Source: an uncultured bacterium (lineage in GTDB: Bacteria > Cyanobacteriota > Vampirovibrionia > Gastranaerophilales > Gastranaerophilaceae). From it: a DNA stretch of 32,651 bases. The notes beneath the pieces were generated by a model. The model saw only the letters and a list, made by a program, of their open reading frames with translations, did not search any database and was not told the DNA's origin. The number at the start of each line of letters is the position of its first letter. Position 1 is the first letter of the stretch. Of the stretch, positions 1-8,071 are shown one piece after another. Position numbers and translations under genes: made by a program. The DNA is taken from positions 1-32,651 of the forward strand of contig CADBQW010000068.1 of the NCBI GenBank assembly GCA_902796925.1, read 5' to 3'.

Positions 1-2
1 CA

Positions 3-32
3 AACCCAGACCAAGCTCCGCTTGGTTGGGTT
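3..32. terminator. Hairpin downstream of tRNA-Arg, possible terminator
   Basis: A 13-bp stem with one bulged G (left arm 3-16, right arm 20-32) closes a 3-nt loop. It lies 35 bp beyond the 3' end of the minus-strand tRNA-Arg, where a terminator for the mgtE-LCP-tRNA unit is expected. The window ends before any U-tract could be seen, so termination is an inference; it could also be an intergenic repeat hairpin. Confidence 0.4.
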
Positions 33-67
33 CTCATCCCTTATTTTCTATCCCTTCCATTTTTATA

Positions 68-144
68 TGGTACGCCCGATGGGATTCAAACCCATGACCT
101 TCGCCTTCGGAGGGCGACACTCTATTCAGCTGAGCTACGGGCGC
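68..144 (-). tRNA. tRNA-Arg (anticodon CCG)
   Basis: On the minus strand a complete 77-nt cloverleaf can be folded. The 7-bp acceptor stem has a G-U first pair, and the 4-bp D stem is GCTC/GAGT. The 5-bp anticodon stem TCGCC/GGCGA has loop CTCCGAA, so the anticodon is CCG, reading CGG. The 5-bp T stem ATGGG/CCCAT has loop TTTGAAT, followed by discriminator A and an encoded CCA (positions 70-68). It starts only 6 nt after the stop codon of the upstream LCP gene on the same strand, so it is probably cut out of the mgtE-LCP transcript. Confidence 0.95.
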
Positions 145-150
145 TTCTAT

Positions 151-1503
151 TCAGTTTTTCCCTCCCGTTAATATTATTGTAAAATCACTTTCTGCACAAT
201 AATAATTTACAGGATCATATACAAATTGCATTCCGCCTAGTCCGGAAATTTTTGACTTCAACTTTATGTAATAATCATTTGTAACTTTGTTTGAATGTGC
301 AATAAATTGCGAATGTGTTCTTGTTAAATTCCCGGTGCAGTTTACATCTATACCAATTTCTTTCAATTGATCAATAAGAACTTTCGCTTCTGTACTCCTA
401 CCTGAAGAATACATTACACTCGCTCTGTATTCTTCATCCAAATTAATATTTTGTTTTTCACGATAGATTAATCTGTTTATTGTTTGCTGAGTTTTTTCCG
501 GATCCAAAATCCAATAACTTATATACCCCTTTTCATTTGGCGCTCCGGGTAAAGTTGCTATCTCTATCTTGTCCATATCAATGTGTCTTGCCATTGCCGC
601 ATATTGGGACATTTCATATAATGACATATTTGTTTTTACATATTTCTTTGCTATTGAAACTATATCCGGAATTTTAACAATCGTCTCAGGACTCTTTAAG
701 GTCTTAAGCATACCTCGCATAAACCACTGCTGGCGTTGGGTTCTGCCAATATCACCTAATGCATCATGCCTGAATCTTAGATATTCCACAGCCTGTTGAC
801 CGTTTAAATGTTGATTTCCTTTATCAAAATTTATATGAAGCTTGCCGGCATAATCATTGTAATGCATAGGTTTTTCAACATAAATATCTATTCCGCCCAT
901 CGTGTCAATGATATTTTTTACGGCATTATCATGTACCATAATATATTTATCAACTTTTACCCCAAAAGTGTCTTCAACAGTCTCAACCGTCATATCAATT
1001 CCGCCAATTGCATGTGCAGCATTAATCTTATTAACACCATGCCTATGTGGGAGGTATACCTTACTGTCTCTTGGTATAGATATTGCATTTACTGATTTTG
1101 AACGCGGATCAATATTCAACAGCAAAATTGTATCCGTTCTTGTTCCGCTCCAAGGATTATCCTTGTTCCCATTATCATCAACTCCAAGAAATAAAATATT
1201 CTGTCTCCTCGGACCAAAAGGAAGATTAAATTCTTCTGATTTTTTGTGTGAATTTCCCTTGGTTAACTTTTGAAATACCTTTGTTATCGCAGAATCCTGA
1301 CCAAAATGTTCAGCCAGAAAATTTTCATTATCTGCAAATAAGAATAAAGCTAAAAATACAGTCGTAGCTATAGCAGTTAAAAGTATTATACTTCGCCAAA
1401 ATTGACCCTGTACTTCACGTTCTTTCTGCCTTGAACGCATATAAGATGTCATATCCATCTTGCGTTTGTAATTTTTATTGTAATTTTGTCTATTATCAGC
1501 CAT
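151..1503 (-). CDS. LytR-CpsA-Psr (LCP) family cell-wall ligase with LytR_C domain
   Basis: A 450-residue membrane protein. A basic cytoplasmic N-terminus (1-36) is followed by one transmembrane helix (about 38-57), an extracytoplasmic LCP domain (about 98-275) and a C-terminal LytR_C-type domain (about 350-450). LCP hallmarks are visible: NILFLGVD near 102-109, the RTDT segment (R122, D124), IPRD (R145, D146) and YLRFRHD (R243, R245), the Arg/Asp residues that bind the polyprenyl pyrophosphate in this family. LCP enzymes transfer lipid-linked glycopolymers onto peptidoglycan; they are typical of Gram-positives and Cyanobacteria and not of Proteobacteria. The start ATG has AGGAAG upstream and lies 15 nt after the mgtE stop, so the two are one operon. 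The acceptor polymer cannot be told from sequence. Confidence 0.92.
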   Translation of the reverse strand: MADNRQNYNKNYKRKMDMTSYMRSRQKEREVQGQFWRSIILLTAIATTVFLALFLFADNENFLAEHFGQDSAITKVFQKLTKGNSHKKSEEFNLPFGPRRQNILFLGVDDNGNKDNPWSGTRTDTILLLNIDPRSKSVNAISIPRDSKVYLPHRHGVNKINAAHAIGGIDMTVETVEDTFGVKVDKYIMVHDNAVKNIIDTMGGIDIYVEKPMHYNDYAGKLHINFDKGNQHLNGQQAVEYLRFRHDALGDIGRTQRQQWFMRGMLKTLKSPETIVKIPDIVSIAKKYVKTNMSLYEMSQYAAMARHIDMDKIEIATLPGAPNEKGYISYWILDPEKTQQTINRLIYREKQNINLDEEYRASVMYSSGRSTEAKVLIDQLKEIGIDVNCTGNLTRTHSQFIAHSNKVTNDYYIKLKSKISGLGGMQFVYDPVNYYCAESDFTIILTGGKN

Positions 1504-1518
1504 TATAATCTTCCTATT

Positions 1519-2889
1519 TTAAACAAAGGTTTTTACCAAAAAGGTTGAAACCAGAGTAAAGTATATCGTTAATCCGATGACATCAATTGTTGTTGCAATC
1601 AAAGGTCCCGAAGCTATTGCCGGATCAACATTTATAGCCTTTAAACCAAACGGAGTTAAGGTTCCGATTACCGTTGCCATTGTCATATTTATGGTCATCG
1701 CAACCCCAACAACAACTCCCAGCTCTATATTATGCTGCCAACCAAAAGTAACACCTGCAACAATTAAACCAAATATCGTACCTATTAATAGCCCCACTGC
1801 ACACTCTCTTAATATATGATGAAACGCCGAATTCAAAGTTAATTCACCGGTTGATAAGCCGCGCACCATAAGCGTAATACTTTGAGTACCAATATTTCCG
1901 CCCAATCCTGCCAAAAGCGGCATAAATACCGCAACTAAAGGTAGTGCGGCAACAGTATGGTTAAAGTGGTTTGAAACCTGTACCGCAAGGAATTCTCCTA
2001 TCAGTGTTATAAATAACCAAGGAGTTCTTGCCCTCACTGCGTTAATTAGGTTTCCGGTCAATATTTCATCTTCATCTATTGCCTCTGTCGAAATACCGGA
2101 TGATTGATAAATTTCTTCCGTCGTTTCTTCTTCAAACAAATCGTGAACGTCATCCCAAGTAACCATCCCCTTTAACCTGTTATATAAGTCCACAACAGGT
2201 AAGGCATTATATTGGTATTTCATAAATTCATCAACAATGAAATCATTATAATCGTCAACATGCAGCTTTACAATATCAGTCGTCATAATATCTTCAACTT
2301 TTGCACTAACAGGTGATGTTAGTAATTTTCTCAATGACAAAACTCCAAGAAGATGACTTTGTTTATCAGTTACATAGATATAATAAAGCTCCATATTATC
2401 TTCCTGTGCACGCTGCCTGATCCCATTTAAAACATCCTGTACACTCATACCAACGTTGACTGTAATAACTGCCGGGTTCATCAACCCTCCGGCTGTATCC
2501 TCGTTGTATGCAAGAAGTTCTCTTACTTCTTCTGAAAATTTTTGCGGCAATTTATCAAGGTAAGTTTCACTCTCATCTTCCTCCATATCCCCTAAAACAT
2601 CCGCAGCAGCATCGTGAGGAAGTTTATTGATAATTCTGGATGCAACTTCTTCATCAATGTCCCCCAATAATTCTACCTGCATTTGAGGCGGAAGATACTC
2701 AACTAAATCAGCGGCTTTATCAACATTCAAAACTTTAAAACATTGCAGACGTTCTTCCGGCTTTAGTTCCTGAAAAATATCTGCTAAGTCGGCTACGTGG
2801 TATGAATTCATTTCGTCTCTCAATTGATTGACGCTTTCATCATCCATTATTTCTCTTAATCTGTCTACTATGTTCGCTACATTCAACAT
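1519..2889 (-). CDS. mgtE: Magnesium transporter MgtE
   Basis: 456 residues with the complete MgtE layout. An N-terminal helical superhelix domain (about 20-130) has repeated ELPP-type helices. A CBS-domain pair (about 135-255) includes LLGVLSLRKLL and LKGMVTWDDV. A five-helix membrane pore domain (about 285-456) contains GGNIGTQS, the family signature in the pore region. In this family the cytosolic N and CBS domains bind Mg2+ and close the pore when internal Mg2+ is high, so it is a self-gated Mg2+ channel. It is first gene of the operon mgtE-LCP-tRNA-Arg. I could not recognise an M-box riboswitch in the short AT-rich leader; a weak TATACT (minus strand, 2924-2929) is the only -10 candidate. 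Confidence 0.96.
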   Translation of the reverse strand: MLNVANIVDRLREIMDDESVNQLRDEMNSYHVADLADIFQELKPEERLQCFKVLNVDKAADLVEYLPPQMQVELLGDIDEEVASRIINKLPHDAAADVLGDMEEDESETYLDKLPQKFSEEVRELLAYNEDTAGGLMNPAVITVNVGMSVQDVLNGIRQRAQEDNMELYYIYVTDKQSHLLGVLSLRKLLTSPVSAKVEDIMTTDIVKLHVDDYNDFIVDEFMKYQYNALPVVDLYNRLKGMVTWDDVHDLFEEETTEEIYQSSGISTEAIDEDEILTGNLINAVRARTPWLFITLIGEFLAVQVSNHFNHTVAALPLVAVFMPLLAGLGGNIGTQSITLMVRGLSTGELTLNSAFHHILRECAVGLLIGTIFGLIVAGVTFGWQHNIELGVVVGVAMTINMTMATVIGTLTPFGLKAINVDPAIASGPLIATTIDVIGLTIYFTLVSTFLVKTFV

Positions 2890-3200
2890 TATGAGTTTAG
2901 TTTAACACAAAAATATAAAATATAGTATAAATTTACTGTTTTGTTTTTGTTTAATTAAAATTAAAATAATTAGAATGTTAAGAAAATTTACAATCACAGG
3001 AGTAAAGTTGCTTAAAATGGGGATTTCTAACAGAGTGTAAAATATTGAATGAGTGGCATATTTACAAAAACAATCAAAAATTTAAGCTAAAAAGTGTAGA
3101 AAAAACATTAAAAATCTATTGCATGTAAATATTTTACGAGTATTATAGATTTGTACAAGGGGAACTTGTGCGTATAATAGCCGAATAAAAGAGGAAAATA
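2890..3200. other. Intergenic region between divergent mgtE and infA
   Basis: 311 bp, very AT-rich, without a convincing gene. The right end holds the infA promoter (3151-3178). A second weaker promoter-like pair, TTGCAT (3119-3124) and TATTAT (3141-3146) with a 16-bp spacer, lies just upstream. The left end must hold the mgtE promoter, of which only a TATACT on the minus strand is visible. No RNA gene or riboswitch is recognisable in the middle. Confidence 0.6.
3151..3178 (+). promoter_or_regulatory. Sigma70-type promoter of the infA-rpsI operon
   Basis: TTGTAC (3151-3156), a 16-bp spacer and a perfect TATAAT (3173-3178). This puts the transcription start near 3185, about 16 nt before the infA ATG, leaving room for GAGGAA (3191-3196) and little else. 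The spacer holds an inverted repeat, ACAAG (3155-3159) and CTTGT (3165-3169), that could be an operator. Confidence 0.65.
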
Positions 3201-3416
3201 ATGGCAAAAGACGTAATCGAATTAGAAGGTACTATCATTGAATCAATGCCTAACGCGATGTTCCGTGTAAAGCTTGAAAATGATCACGAAATTCTTGCTC
3301 ATATATCCGGAAAAATCAGAAAGAATTTTATAAGAATTCTTCCGGGAGACAGGGTAAGAGTTGAAATGACGCCTTATGATCTTTCAAAAGGCAGAATTAC
3401 CTTCAGACTAAAATAA
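3201..3416 (+). CDS. infA: Translation initiation factor IF-1
   Basis: 71 residues, the usual IF-1 length, forming a single S1-like OB fold from residue 4 to the end. Family segments include [18 protein letters not shown], the GKIRKN loop, [11 protein letters not shown] and the terminal [11 protein letters not shown]-1 binds the 30S A site and works with IF-2 and IF-3 during initiation. GAGGAA lies 4 nt before the ATG. It opens the operon; the gene upstream is divergent mgtE, so the usual secY-adk-map neighbours are absent here. Confidence 0.97.
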   Translation: MAKDVIELEGTIIESMPNAMFRVKLENDHEILAHISGKIRKNFIRILPGDRVRVEMTPYDLSKGRITFRLK

Positions 3417-3460
3417 ATTAACAAAAATCTCACGAATACACAAACATAAAGGAAAAAACA

Positions 3461-3574
3461 ATGAAAACTAGATCATCAGTAAAACCTATGTGCGACAAGT
3501 GCAAGGTAATCAGAAGAAAAGGCAGAGTTGCCGTAATTTGTGAAAACCCTAAACATAAACAAAGACAAGGGTAA
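3461..3574 (+). CDS. rpmJ: 50S ribosomal protein bL36
   Basis: A 37-codon gene. The protein begins [14 protein letters not shown] and contains the zinc-binding set C11, C14, C27 and H32, so this is the zinc-ribbon (C+) form of bL36. It is the standard gene between infA and rpsM in bacteria. AAAGGAAA lies just upstream of the ATG. Length and the basic composition match the family exactly. Confidence 0.97.
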   Translation: MKTRSSVKPMCDKCKVIRRKGRVAVICENPKHKQRQG

Positions 3575-3639
3575 TTGCTAAAAACAGCGATTCGCAAACA
3601 ACAAAAAACAGTAGAACAAAAAAGATAAAGGAAAAACAA

Positions 3640-4011
3640 ATGGCAAGACTATCAGGGGTAGATTTACCTCGCAACAAAAGAATTGAAGTAGCATTGACAT
3701 ACATCTACGGGATTGGACCTGTAAGAAGTAAAAAAATCCTTGCTGCTACAGGTATTTCACCGGATTTAAGAACCGATGATTTAACAGATGAAGATATTAA
3801 AGTTCTAAGAAATGAACTTGCAAATTACAAAATTGAAGGTGACCTCAGACGTGAAGTTTCACTTCATATTAAACGTTTGCAAGAAATTGGTTCATACAGA
3901 GGTATGAGACATAAAAGAAACCTTCCTTGCAGAGGCCAAAGAACTAAAACCAACGCAAGAACCCGTCGTGGCAAAAAAGGTTTAGCAATCACTAAGAAAA
4001 AGACAGCTTAG
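3640..4011 (+). CDS. rpsM: 30S ribosomal protein uS13
   Basis: 123 residues. The N-terminal helical domain starts [20 protein letters not shown] and has the helix-two-turn-helix glycine segment [12 protein letters not shown]. The C-terminal basic tail ([20 protein letters not shown] and onward) contacts 16S rRNA and P-site tRNA in the family. An AAGGAAA ribosome site precedes the ATG. It follows rpmJ by 65 nt and precedes rpsK by a 118-nt spacer that can fold into a long hairpin. Confidence 0.98.
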   Translation: MARLSGVDLPRNKRIEVALTYIYGIGPVRSKKILAATGISPDLRTDDLTDEDIKVLRNELANYKIEGDLRREVSLHIKRLQEIGSYRGMRHKRNLPCRGQRTKTNARTRRGKKGLAITKKKTA

Positions 4012-4025
4012 TGATGAGGTAAGGA

Positions 4026-4089
4026 AATAGGCGAATAATTATATTTGGATTTACACAAGAATAAACAAAGCAGATTATATTCACCTATT
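4026..4089 (+). other. Long-range hairpin in the rpsM-rpsK spacer
   Basis: AATAGG (4026-4031) pairs with CCTATT (4084-4089), and GAATA (4033-4037) pairs with TATTC (4078-4082), separated by a single C/A mismatch, giving an 11-bp stem around a 40-nt loop. It lies in an unusually long spacer for a ribosomal operon. It may be a regulatory or RNA-processing structure; no U-tract follows, so it is not a terminator. Confidence 0.4.
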
Positions 4090-4129
4090 CACTTATAAAA
4101 GTAATTAACAAAATATAAAGGATAAAAAA

Positions 4130-4516
4130 ATGGCAAGACCAAGAACAACGAAGAAAAAAGAAAAGAAGAACGTATTACAAGGGATTGTACACATACAATC
4201 TACCTTCAATAATACAATCGTAACTTCTACAGACACACAAGGTAATGCTATTGCTCGGGCAACAGCAGGTGCCAGTGGTTTTAAAGGTGCAAGAAAAGGC
4301 ACCCCATTTGCTGCACAATCAGCAGCAGAAATGGTTGCAAAAAAATCAATAGACCAAGGTATGAAAAAAGTAGAAGTACATATTAAAGGACCAGGTTCAG
4401 GTAGAGAAACTGCAATCAGAGCTATACAAGCTGCAGGGTTAGAAATAACGTTGATTAAAGACGTAACCCCAATTCCTCACAACGGTTGCAGACCACCAAA
4501 GAAACGTAGAGTATAA
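4130..4516 (+). CDS. rpsK: 30S ribosomal protein uS11
   Basis: 128 residues. A short basic N-terminal tail (about 1-17) is followed by the uS11 alpha/beta core, with [20 protein letters not shown], the [20 protein letters not shown] segment and the C-terminal [17 protein letters not shown] that is nearly invariant in bacteria. uS11 lies on the 30S platform by the E site. AAAGGA lies upstream of the ATG. The next gene, rpsD, is 154 nt away behind a structured spacer. Confidence 0.98.
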   Translation: MARPRTTKKKEKKNVLQGIVHIQSTFNNTIVTSTDTQGNAIARATAGASGFKGARKGTPFAAQSAAEMVAKKSIDQGMKKVEVHIKGPGSGRETAIRAIQAAGLEITLIKDVTPIPHNGCRPPKKRRV

Positions 4517-4544
4517 TTTAGAATACAAGAAGATGTAACGATAC

Positions 4545-4665
4545 GAAGATAAATGATTATAAACAATCTTCAATCCGAGCACTTCAACAAAGATAACAAT
4601 CGCGGGGGCTTGCAATAATAGTCCAATTGCAGACCATAGATGCCCCGCAAAAAATAATAAAGGAG
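4545..4665 (+). promoter_or_regulatory. Structured rpsD leader, candidate ribosomal-protein S4 regulatory RNA
   Basis: The 154-nt rpsK-rpsD spacer holds two stem-loops. First, GAAGAT (4545-4550) pairs with ATCTTC (4566-4571). Second, GCGGGG (4602-4607) plus C4609 pairs with G4642 plus CCCCGC (4643-4648), with G4608 bulged; inside it TGCAAT (4611-4616) pairs with ATTGCA (4626-4631) around a 9-nt loop. The GC-rich outer stem stands out in AT-rich DNA and ends just before AGGAG (4661-4665) and the ATG. S4 is a known autoregulator through mRNA leaders in other bacteria, so an S4-binding leader is a reasonable inference, but no U-tract follows and no family match could be tested. Confidence 0.5.
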
Positions 4666-4670
4666 AAAAA

Positions 4671-5273
4671 ATGTCAAAATATACAGGACCAACAAACAAA
4701 TTATTCCGCAATTATGGAGTAAAAGAATTATCTAACAGAAAGTTAACCTCATCGATGCGTCAGACCGCCTCGGGGCAACATGGTGCAGTAAGAAAGAAAC
4801 TTTCAGAATATGCTATTCACTTAAACGAAAAACAAAAAATCAGATTAACCTATCTTGTAAGCGAAAAGCAATTTGCTAAATACTACAAAGAAGCAGCAAG
4901 AAGAAAAGGTGTAACAGGCACTATTCTTTTACAAATATTAGAATCAAGACTTGATAACGTATTATTTAAGGCTGGATTAGGAATAACAAGACGTCAAACA
5001 AGACAGATTGTTAACCATGGTCACGTACTTGTAAACGGTAAAAAAGTTGATATTCCGTCATATCTTGTAAAAGCAGGTGACGTAATAACATTCAAAGCAA
5101 ACAGTGCATCATTCATGAAATCTGTAATGGAAATGATTGATATGGCATGTGCACCGGCTTGGATGACAATAGACAAAGATGCATTGAAGATTACATTCGA
5201 CAGGGTTCCTGAAAGAGAAGAACTTGACCTTGATATAAAGGAACAGTTAGTAATTGAGTACTACTCTAAGTAG
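4671..5273 (+). CDS. rpsD: 30S ribosomal protein uS4
   Basis: 200 residues, the normal uS4 length. N-terminal domain (1-about 90) starts SKYTGPTNKLFRNYG and lacks the zinc-binding cysteines, so it is the C-minus form. The S4 RNA-binding domain (about 91-155) includes LESRLDNVLFKAGLGITRRQ and QIVNHGHVLVNGKKVDIPSY. uS4 nucleates 30S assembly on the 5' domain of 16S rRNA. AGGAG lies 5 nt before the ATG. In cyanobacterial-type clusters rpsD is usually elsewhere; here it sits between rpsK and rpoA, as in many Proteobacteria. Confidence 0.98.
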   Translation: MSKYTGPTNKLFRNYGVKELSNRKLTSSMRQTASGQHGAVRKKLSEYAIHLNEKQKIRLTYLVSEKQFAKYYKEAARRKGVTGTILLQILESRLDNVLFKAGLGITRRQTRQIVNHGHVLVNGKKVDIPSYLVKAGDVITFKANSASFMKSVMEMIDMACAPAWMTIDKDALKITFDRVPEREELDLDIKEQLVIEYYSK

Positions 5274-5312
5274 TGACATAATCGGGTAGCATTTTAACTA
5301 GGAGAATAAACA

Positions 5313-6284
5313 ATGGAATTAAAAATTAAAAACGTTGATACAACAACAAGTTCAGACGGTTCTCAATACGGTAAATTTGTCATCGAACCTTTAGAAAAAG
5401 GTTTCGGTACAACTATCGGAAACTCTCTCAGAAGGGTATTGTTGTCCAGCTTAGAAGGTACGGCTGTTACATCTGTAAGAATCGAAGGAATCACTCACGA
5501 ATATACAGCCATTCCGGGGGTTTTAGAAGATGTTATTGACGTAATACTAAATCTAAAAGGTTTAGTAGTAAGAACTGAAGATAAAGATCCTCAACATTTG
5601 AGAATAGATGTGGATCGCCCGGGACCTGTTTTAGCAAGCGACATACAGCTTCCTGCAGGGGTAAAAGTCGTTAACCCTGACTGGCTTATTTGTACAGTAG
5701 CTGATGGCGGGTCATTCCACGCAGATATTATTGTAGAAACAGGAAAAGGGTATGTACCTCATGATGTACCAAGAGATGCAAGAGGTATTGCTATTGACGT
5801 ATTGCCTATAGATGCAACATTTATGCCAATCAAGAAAGTTAGTTATAACGTAGAAAACACTCGTGTTGGTGATTCTATTGATTTTGATAAGTTAACTCTT
5901 GAAATTTGGTCAAATGGTTCTATTGATGTAACAAATGCATTAAGTTACTCTGCAAATCTTTTGATCGAACATTTTATGCAGATTGCATCAATAACCGGGC
6001 AAACTTCTGTATCTTCACCTGATTTTATAGAAGATGAAGTTCCGGGAGTAGTTGAAAGTACTCCAACAACAATGACAATTGAAGAATTAGAATTATCTGT
6101 CAGAGCATATAATTGCTTAAAAAGGGCAAGCATCAATTCTATGGCTGAATTGTTAAAGAAATCGGAACATGATTTGTTAAATATCAAGAATTTTGGTAAA
6201 AAATCTTCAGATGAAGTTATAGAAAGATTGCATCACTTTGGTTTGGACTTAGCTCCAAATCCGGAAGAAGATGAATTAATATAA
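5313..6284 (+). CDS. rpoA: DNA-directed RNA polymerase subunit alpha
   Basis: 323 residues. The alpha-NTD (about 1-230), which dimerises and docks beta and beta', has FVIEPLEKGFGTTIGNSLRR, the signature of the family. After a short acidic/Ser-Thr linker (about 231-250) comes the alpha-CTD (about 253-312) with IEELELSVRAYNCLKR and NFGKKSSDEVIERL, the double helix-hairpin-helix that binds UP elements and activators. The length matches bacterial alpha. AGGAG lies upstream of the ATG. It sits between rpsD and rplQ in the operon, the near-universal place for rpoA. Confidence 0.98.
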   Translation: MELKIKNVDTTTSSDGSQYGKFVIEPLEKGFGTTIGNSLRRVLLSSLEGTAVTSVRIEGITHEYTAIPGVLEDVIDVILNLKGLVVRTEDKDPQHLRIDVDRPGPVLASDIQLPAGVKVVNPDWLICTVADGGSFHADIIVETGKGYVPHDVPRDARGIAIDVLPIDATFMPIKKVSYNVENTRVGDSIDFDKLTLEIWSNGSIDVTNALSYSANLLIEHFMQIASITGQTSVSSPDFIEDEVPGVVESTPTTMTIEELELSVRAYNCLKRASINSMAELLKKSEHDLLNIKNFGKKSSDEVIERLHHFGLDLAPNPEEDELI

Positions 6285-6322
6285 TAAGATCACAGCAAAA
6301 ATAAAGTAAAGGATAAAGAACA

Positions 6323-6751
6323 ATGAGACATATGTGTAAAAAACATACGCTAGGAAAGGCAAAAGATCAAAGAGATGCCCTTTTGCGTTCTTTAGCGACC
6401 GAGCTTTTTATGCACGGTGAAATCAAAACAACAATGACTCGCGCAAAAGCTCTAAAACCTTTTGCGGAAGCATTGATTTCAAAAGCCAAAAAAGGTGACT
6501 TAAGCTCTATTCGCCAAGTTGCAAAACATATTTACAACAAAGAAACCGGTAAATTTATGGATTTGGCAACAGGTGAGGTATTTGATGCACCACAAGAAGG
6601 CAAAAAACTTGCGCCGCAAACAGTTTTGAGAAAATTGTTTGTAATAATTGGCAAAAAATATGAATCACGTCAAGGCGGATATACAAGAATATTCAGATTA
6701 CCACCTAGACGCGGTGATGCGGCTGAAATGGCACTTATACAATTGGTGTAG
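6323..6751 (+). CDS. rplQ: 50S ribosomal protein bL17 (with an internal insertion)
   Basis: 142 residues, against roughly 116-130 for most bL17. Family features: RDALLRSLATELFMHGEIKT near the N-terminus and the C-terminal block YESRQGGYTRIFRLPPRRGD. The additional length sits in the middle, about residues 72-98 (KETGKFMDLATGEVFDAPQE and following), between the helix QVAKHIYN and LRKLFVIIG. Here E. coli and Bacillus proteins have a shorter loop. bL17 lies near the peptide exit tunnel. An AAAGGAT site precedes the ATG. truA follows 6 nt downstream. Confidence 0.96.
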   Translation: MRHMCKKHTLGKAKDQRDALLRSLATELFMHGEIKTTMTRAKALKPFAEALISKAKKGDLSSIRQVAKHIYNKETGKFMDLATGEVFDAPQEGKKLAPQTVLRKLFVIIGKKYESRQGGYTRIFRLPPRRGDAAEMALIQLV

Positions 6752-6757
6752 TTTCAA

Positions 6758-7528
6758 ATGCGTTATGCTCTAAAAGTTCAGTATATTGGCAAAAATTATG
6801 CAGGAAGCCAAATACAATTAGAGAATGGTAAGCCAATTGGTATTCCTACAATCCAAGAGGAACTGGAAAGAGCAATTTGGACATTGATAGGCGGAAAATC
6901 CGCCAAAGAATATAACCGACAAATTAAGACAGTATTTTCCGGAAGAACTGACAGTGGCGTAAATTCTGTCGGGCAAACGGTTCATTTTGATTTAGCTCAA
7001 ACAATTGTTGCTTCAAAATTTGAGTACAGCCTAAATGAAATCTTACCCGATGATATATCTGTTAGCGACTTAAGATTGGTTGAAAAATCATTCCACGCTC
7101 AAAAATCTGCAAAATGGCGGACTTATGAATTTGAATTTATAAACAGACGTAATAAGAATGCCTTTGACGGAGATATAATGAGAGTGAAATTTCCAATAGA
7201 TGTTGATAGAATAAATGAATCTTTATCATATCTGGTGGGAGAACACGATTTTTCTGCATTCAAAAGTTCCGGAACGCTAAACCCAAGCAAAGTCTGTCTT
7301 ATAGATTACGCCACTTGCAAGAAAGTTGGTGATAGAGTTCTTATCAAAATTAGGGGAACGAGGTTCCTATACAATATGGTAAGAACAATAGTCGGAACAC
7401 TGCTTGAGATTGAAGGGCATAACCTCAAACCGGAACATATGAAGATGGTTTTGGATAGTCTGGATAGATCAAAAGCAGGGCAATGCGTAAGTCCGTACGG
7501 GCTTACATTAATCAATGTTGAATATTGA
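6758..7528 (+). CDS. truA: tRNA pseudouridine(38-40) synthase TruA
   Basis: 256 residues. TruA makes pseudouridine at positions 38-40 in the tRNA anticodon arm. The catalytic motif is SGRTDSGV with D65 as the nucleophile. Other family segments are the N-terminal LKVQYIGKNYAGSQ, a later VGEHDFSAFKSSG, and RFLYNMVRTIVGTL near the C-terminus. The start ATG is 6 nt after the rplQ stop and no Shine-Dalgarno sequence is visible, so translation is probably coupled to rplQ. The order rplQ-truA-rplM-rpsI is that of Cyanobacteria. Confidence 0.97.
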   Translation: MRYALKVQYIGKNYAGSQIQLENGKPIGIPTIQEELERAIWTLIGGKSAKEYNRQIKTVFSGRTDSGVNSVGQTVHFDLAQTIVASKFEYSLNEILPDDISVSDLRLVEKSFHAQKSAKWRTYEFEFINRRNKNAFDGDIMRVKFPIDVDRINESLSYLVGEHDFSAFKSSGTLNPSKVCLIDYATCKKVGDRVLIKIRGTRFLYNMVRTIVGTLLEIEGHNLKPEHMKMVLDSLDRSKAGQCVSPYGLTLINVEY

Positions 7529-7538
7529 TTAATTGTAA
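7503..7538 (+). other. AT-rich hairpin across the truA stop codon
   Basis: TTACA plus TTAATCAAT (7503-7516) pairs with ATTGATTAA, a bulged T, and TGTAA (7524-7538), around a 7-nt loop; the truA stop codon (7526-7528) lies in the right arm. No U-tract follows, so it is not a normal terminator. It may protect or process the mRNA between truA and rplM. Confidence 0.4.
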
Positions 7539-7627
7539 ATAACGGATTGTGAGCTTTGATTATTCATAATTCGGGAATACTAAGTCAATATTTACTAGGA
7601 ACACAAAAGACAAGAAGGAATAAGAAA

Positions 7628-8071
7628 ATGATGAATAAAACATATTCGGCAAAACCTCTTGAAGTTAAAAGAAAATGGTATGTAGTAGATGCTACAGATG
7701 AAATTCTGGGAAGATTAGCTGTGAGAATAGCTAACATTTTGAGAGGAAAAAACAAACCTGAATATACTCCAAACGTTGATACAGGTGATTTCGTTATTGT
7801 AATCAATGCTGACAAGGTTAGAGTAACGGGTAAAAAAGAAACAGATAAAATTTATTACCATCACACCAAATACCCGGGTGGATTAAAGAGTGCAAGTTTT
7901 AAGGAATTAATGGAAAAAGACCCTAGACTTGTAATCGAAAGCGCGGTAAAAGGTATGTTACCTCACAATACTTTGGGTGACACTCAATTTACAAAATTGA
8001 AAGTATATGTAGGAGCTGAACATCCGCATGCAGCTCAAAAACCTATTGTATTAGAAAAGGAGGCTAAATAA
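7628..8071 (+). CDS. rplM: 50S ribosomal protein uL13
   Basis: 147 residues from the ATG at 7628, which has AAGGAA (7615-7620) upstream. The frame is open 72 nt further up (from a TTG at 7556), but that stretch has no uL13 similarity and no ribosome site, so the shorter form is preferred; an ATG at 7631 is a close alternative. Family features: [40 protein letters not shown], a [10 protein letters not shown] segment and [12 protein letters not shown]. uL13 is an early 23S assembly protein. Its stop overlaps the rpsI start (TAATG). Confidence 0.97.
   Translation: MMNKTYSAKPLEVKRKWYVVDATDEILGRLAVRIANILRGKNKPEYTPNVDTGDFVIVINADKVRVTGKKETDKIYYHHTKYPGGLKSASFKELMEKDPRLVIESAVKGMLPHNTLGDTQFTKLKVYVGAEHPHAAQKPIVLEKEAK

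Noticed and set aside
902-1273. 123-codon open frame on the plus strand inside the LCP gene
   Set aside because: Antisense to a conserved domain, no family resemblance and no ribosome site; a shadow frame.
2890-3100. M-box riboswitch before mgtE
   Set aside because: Expected because mgtE genes often carry one, but the AT-rich leader shows none of the conserved GC stems.
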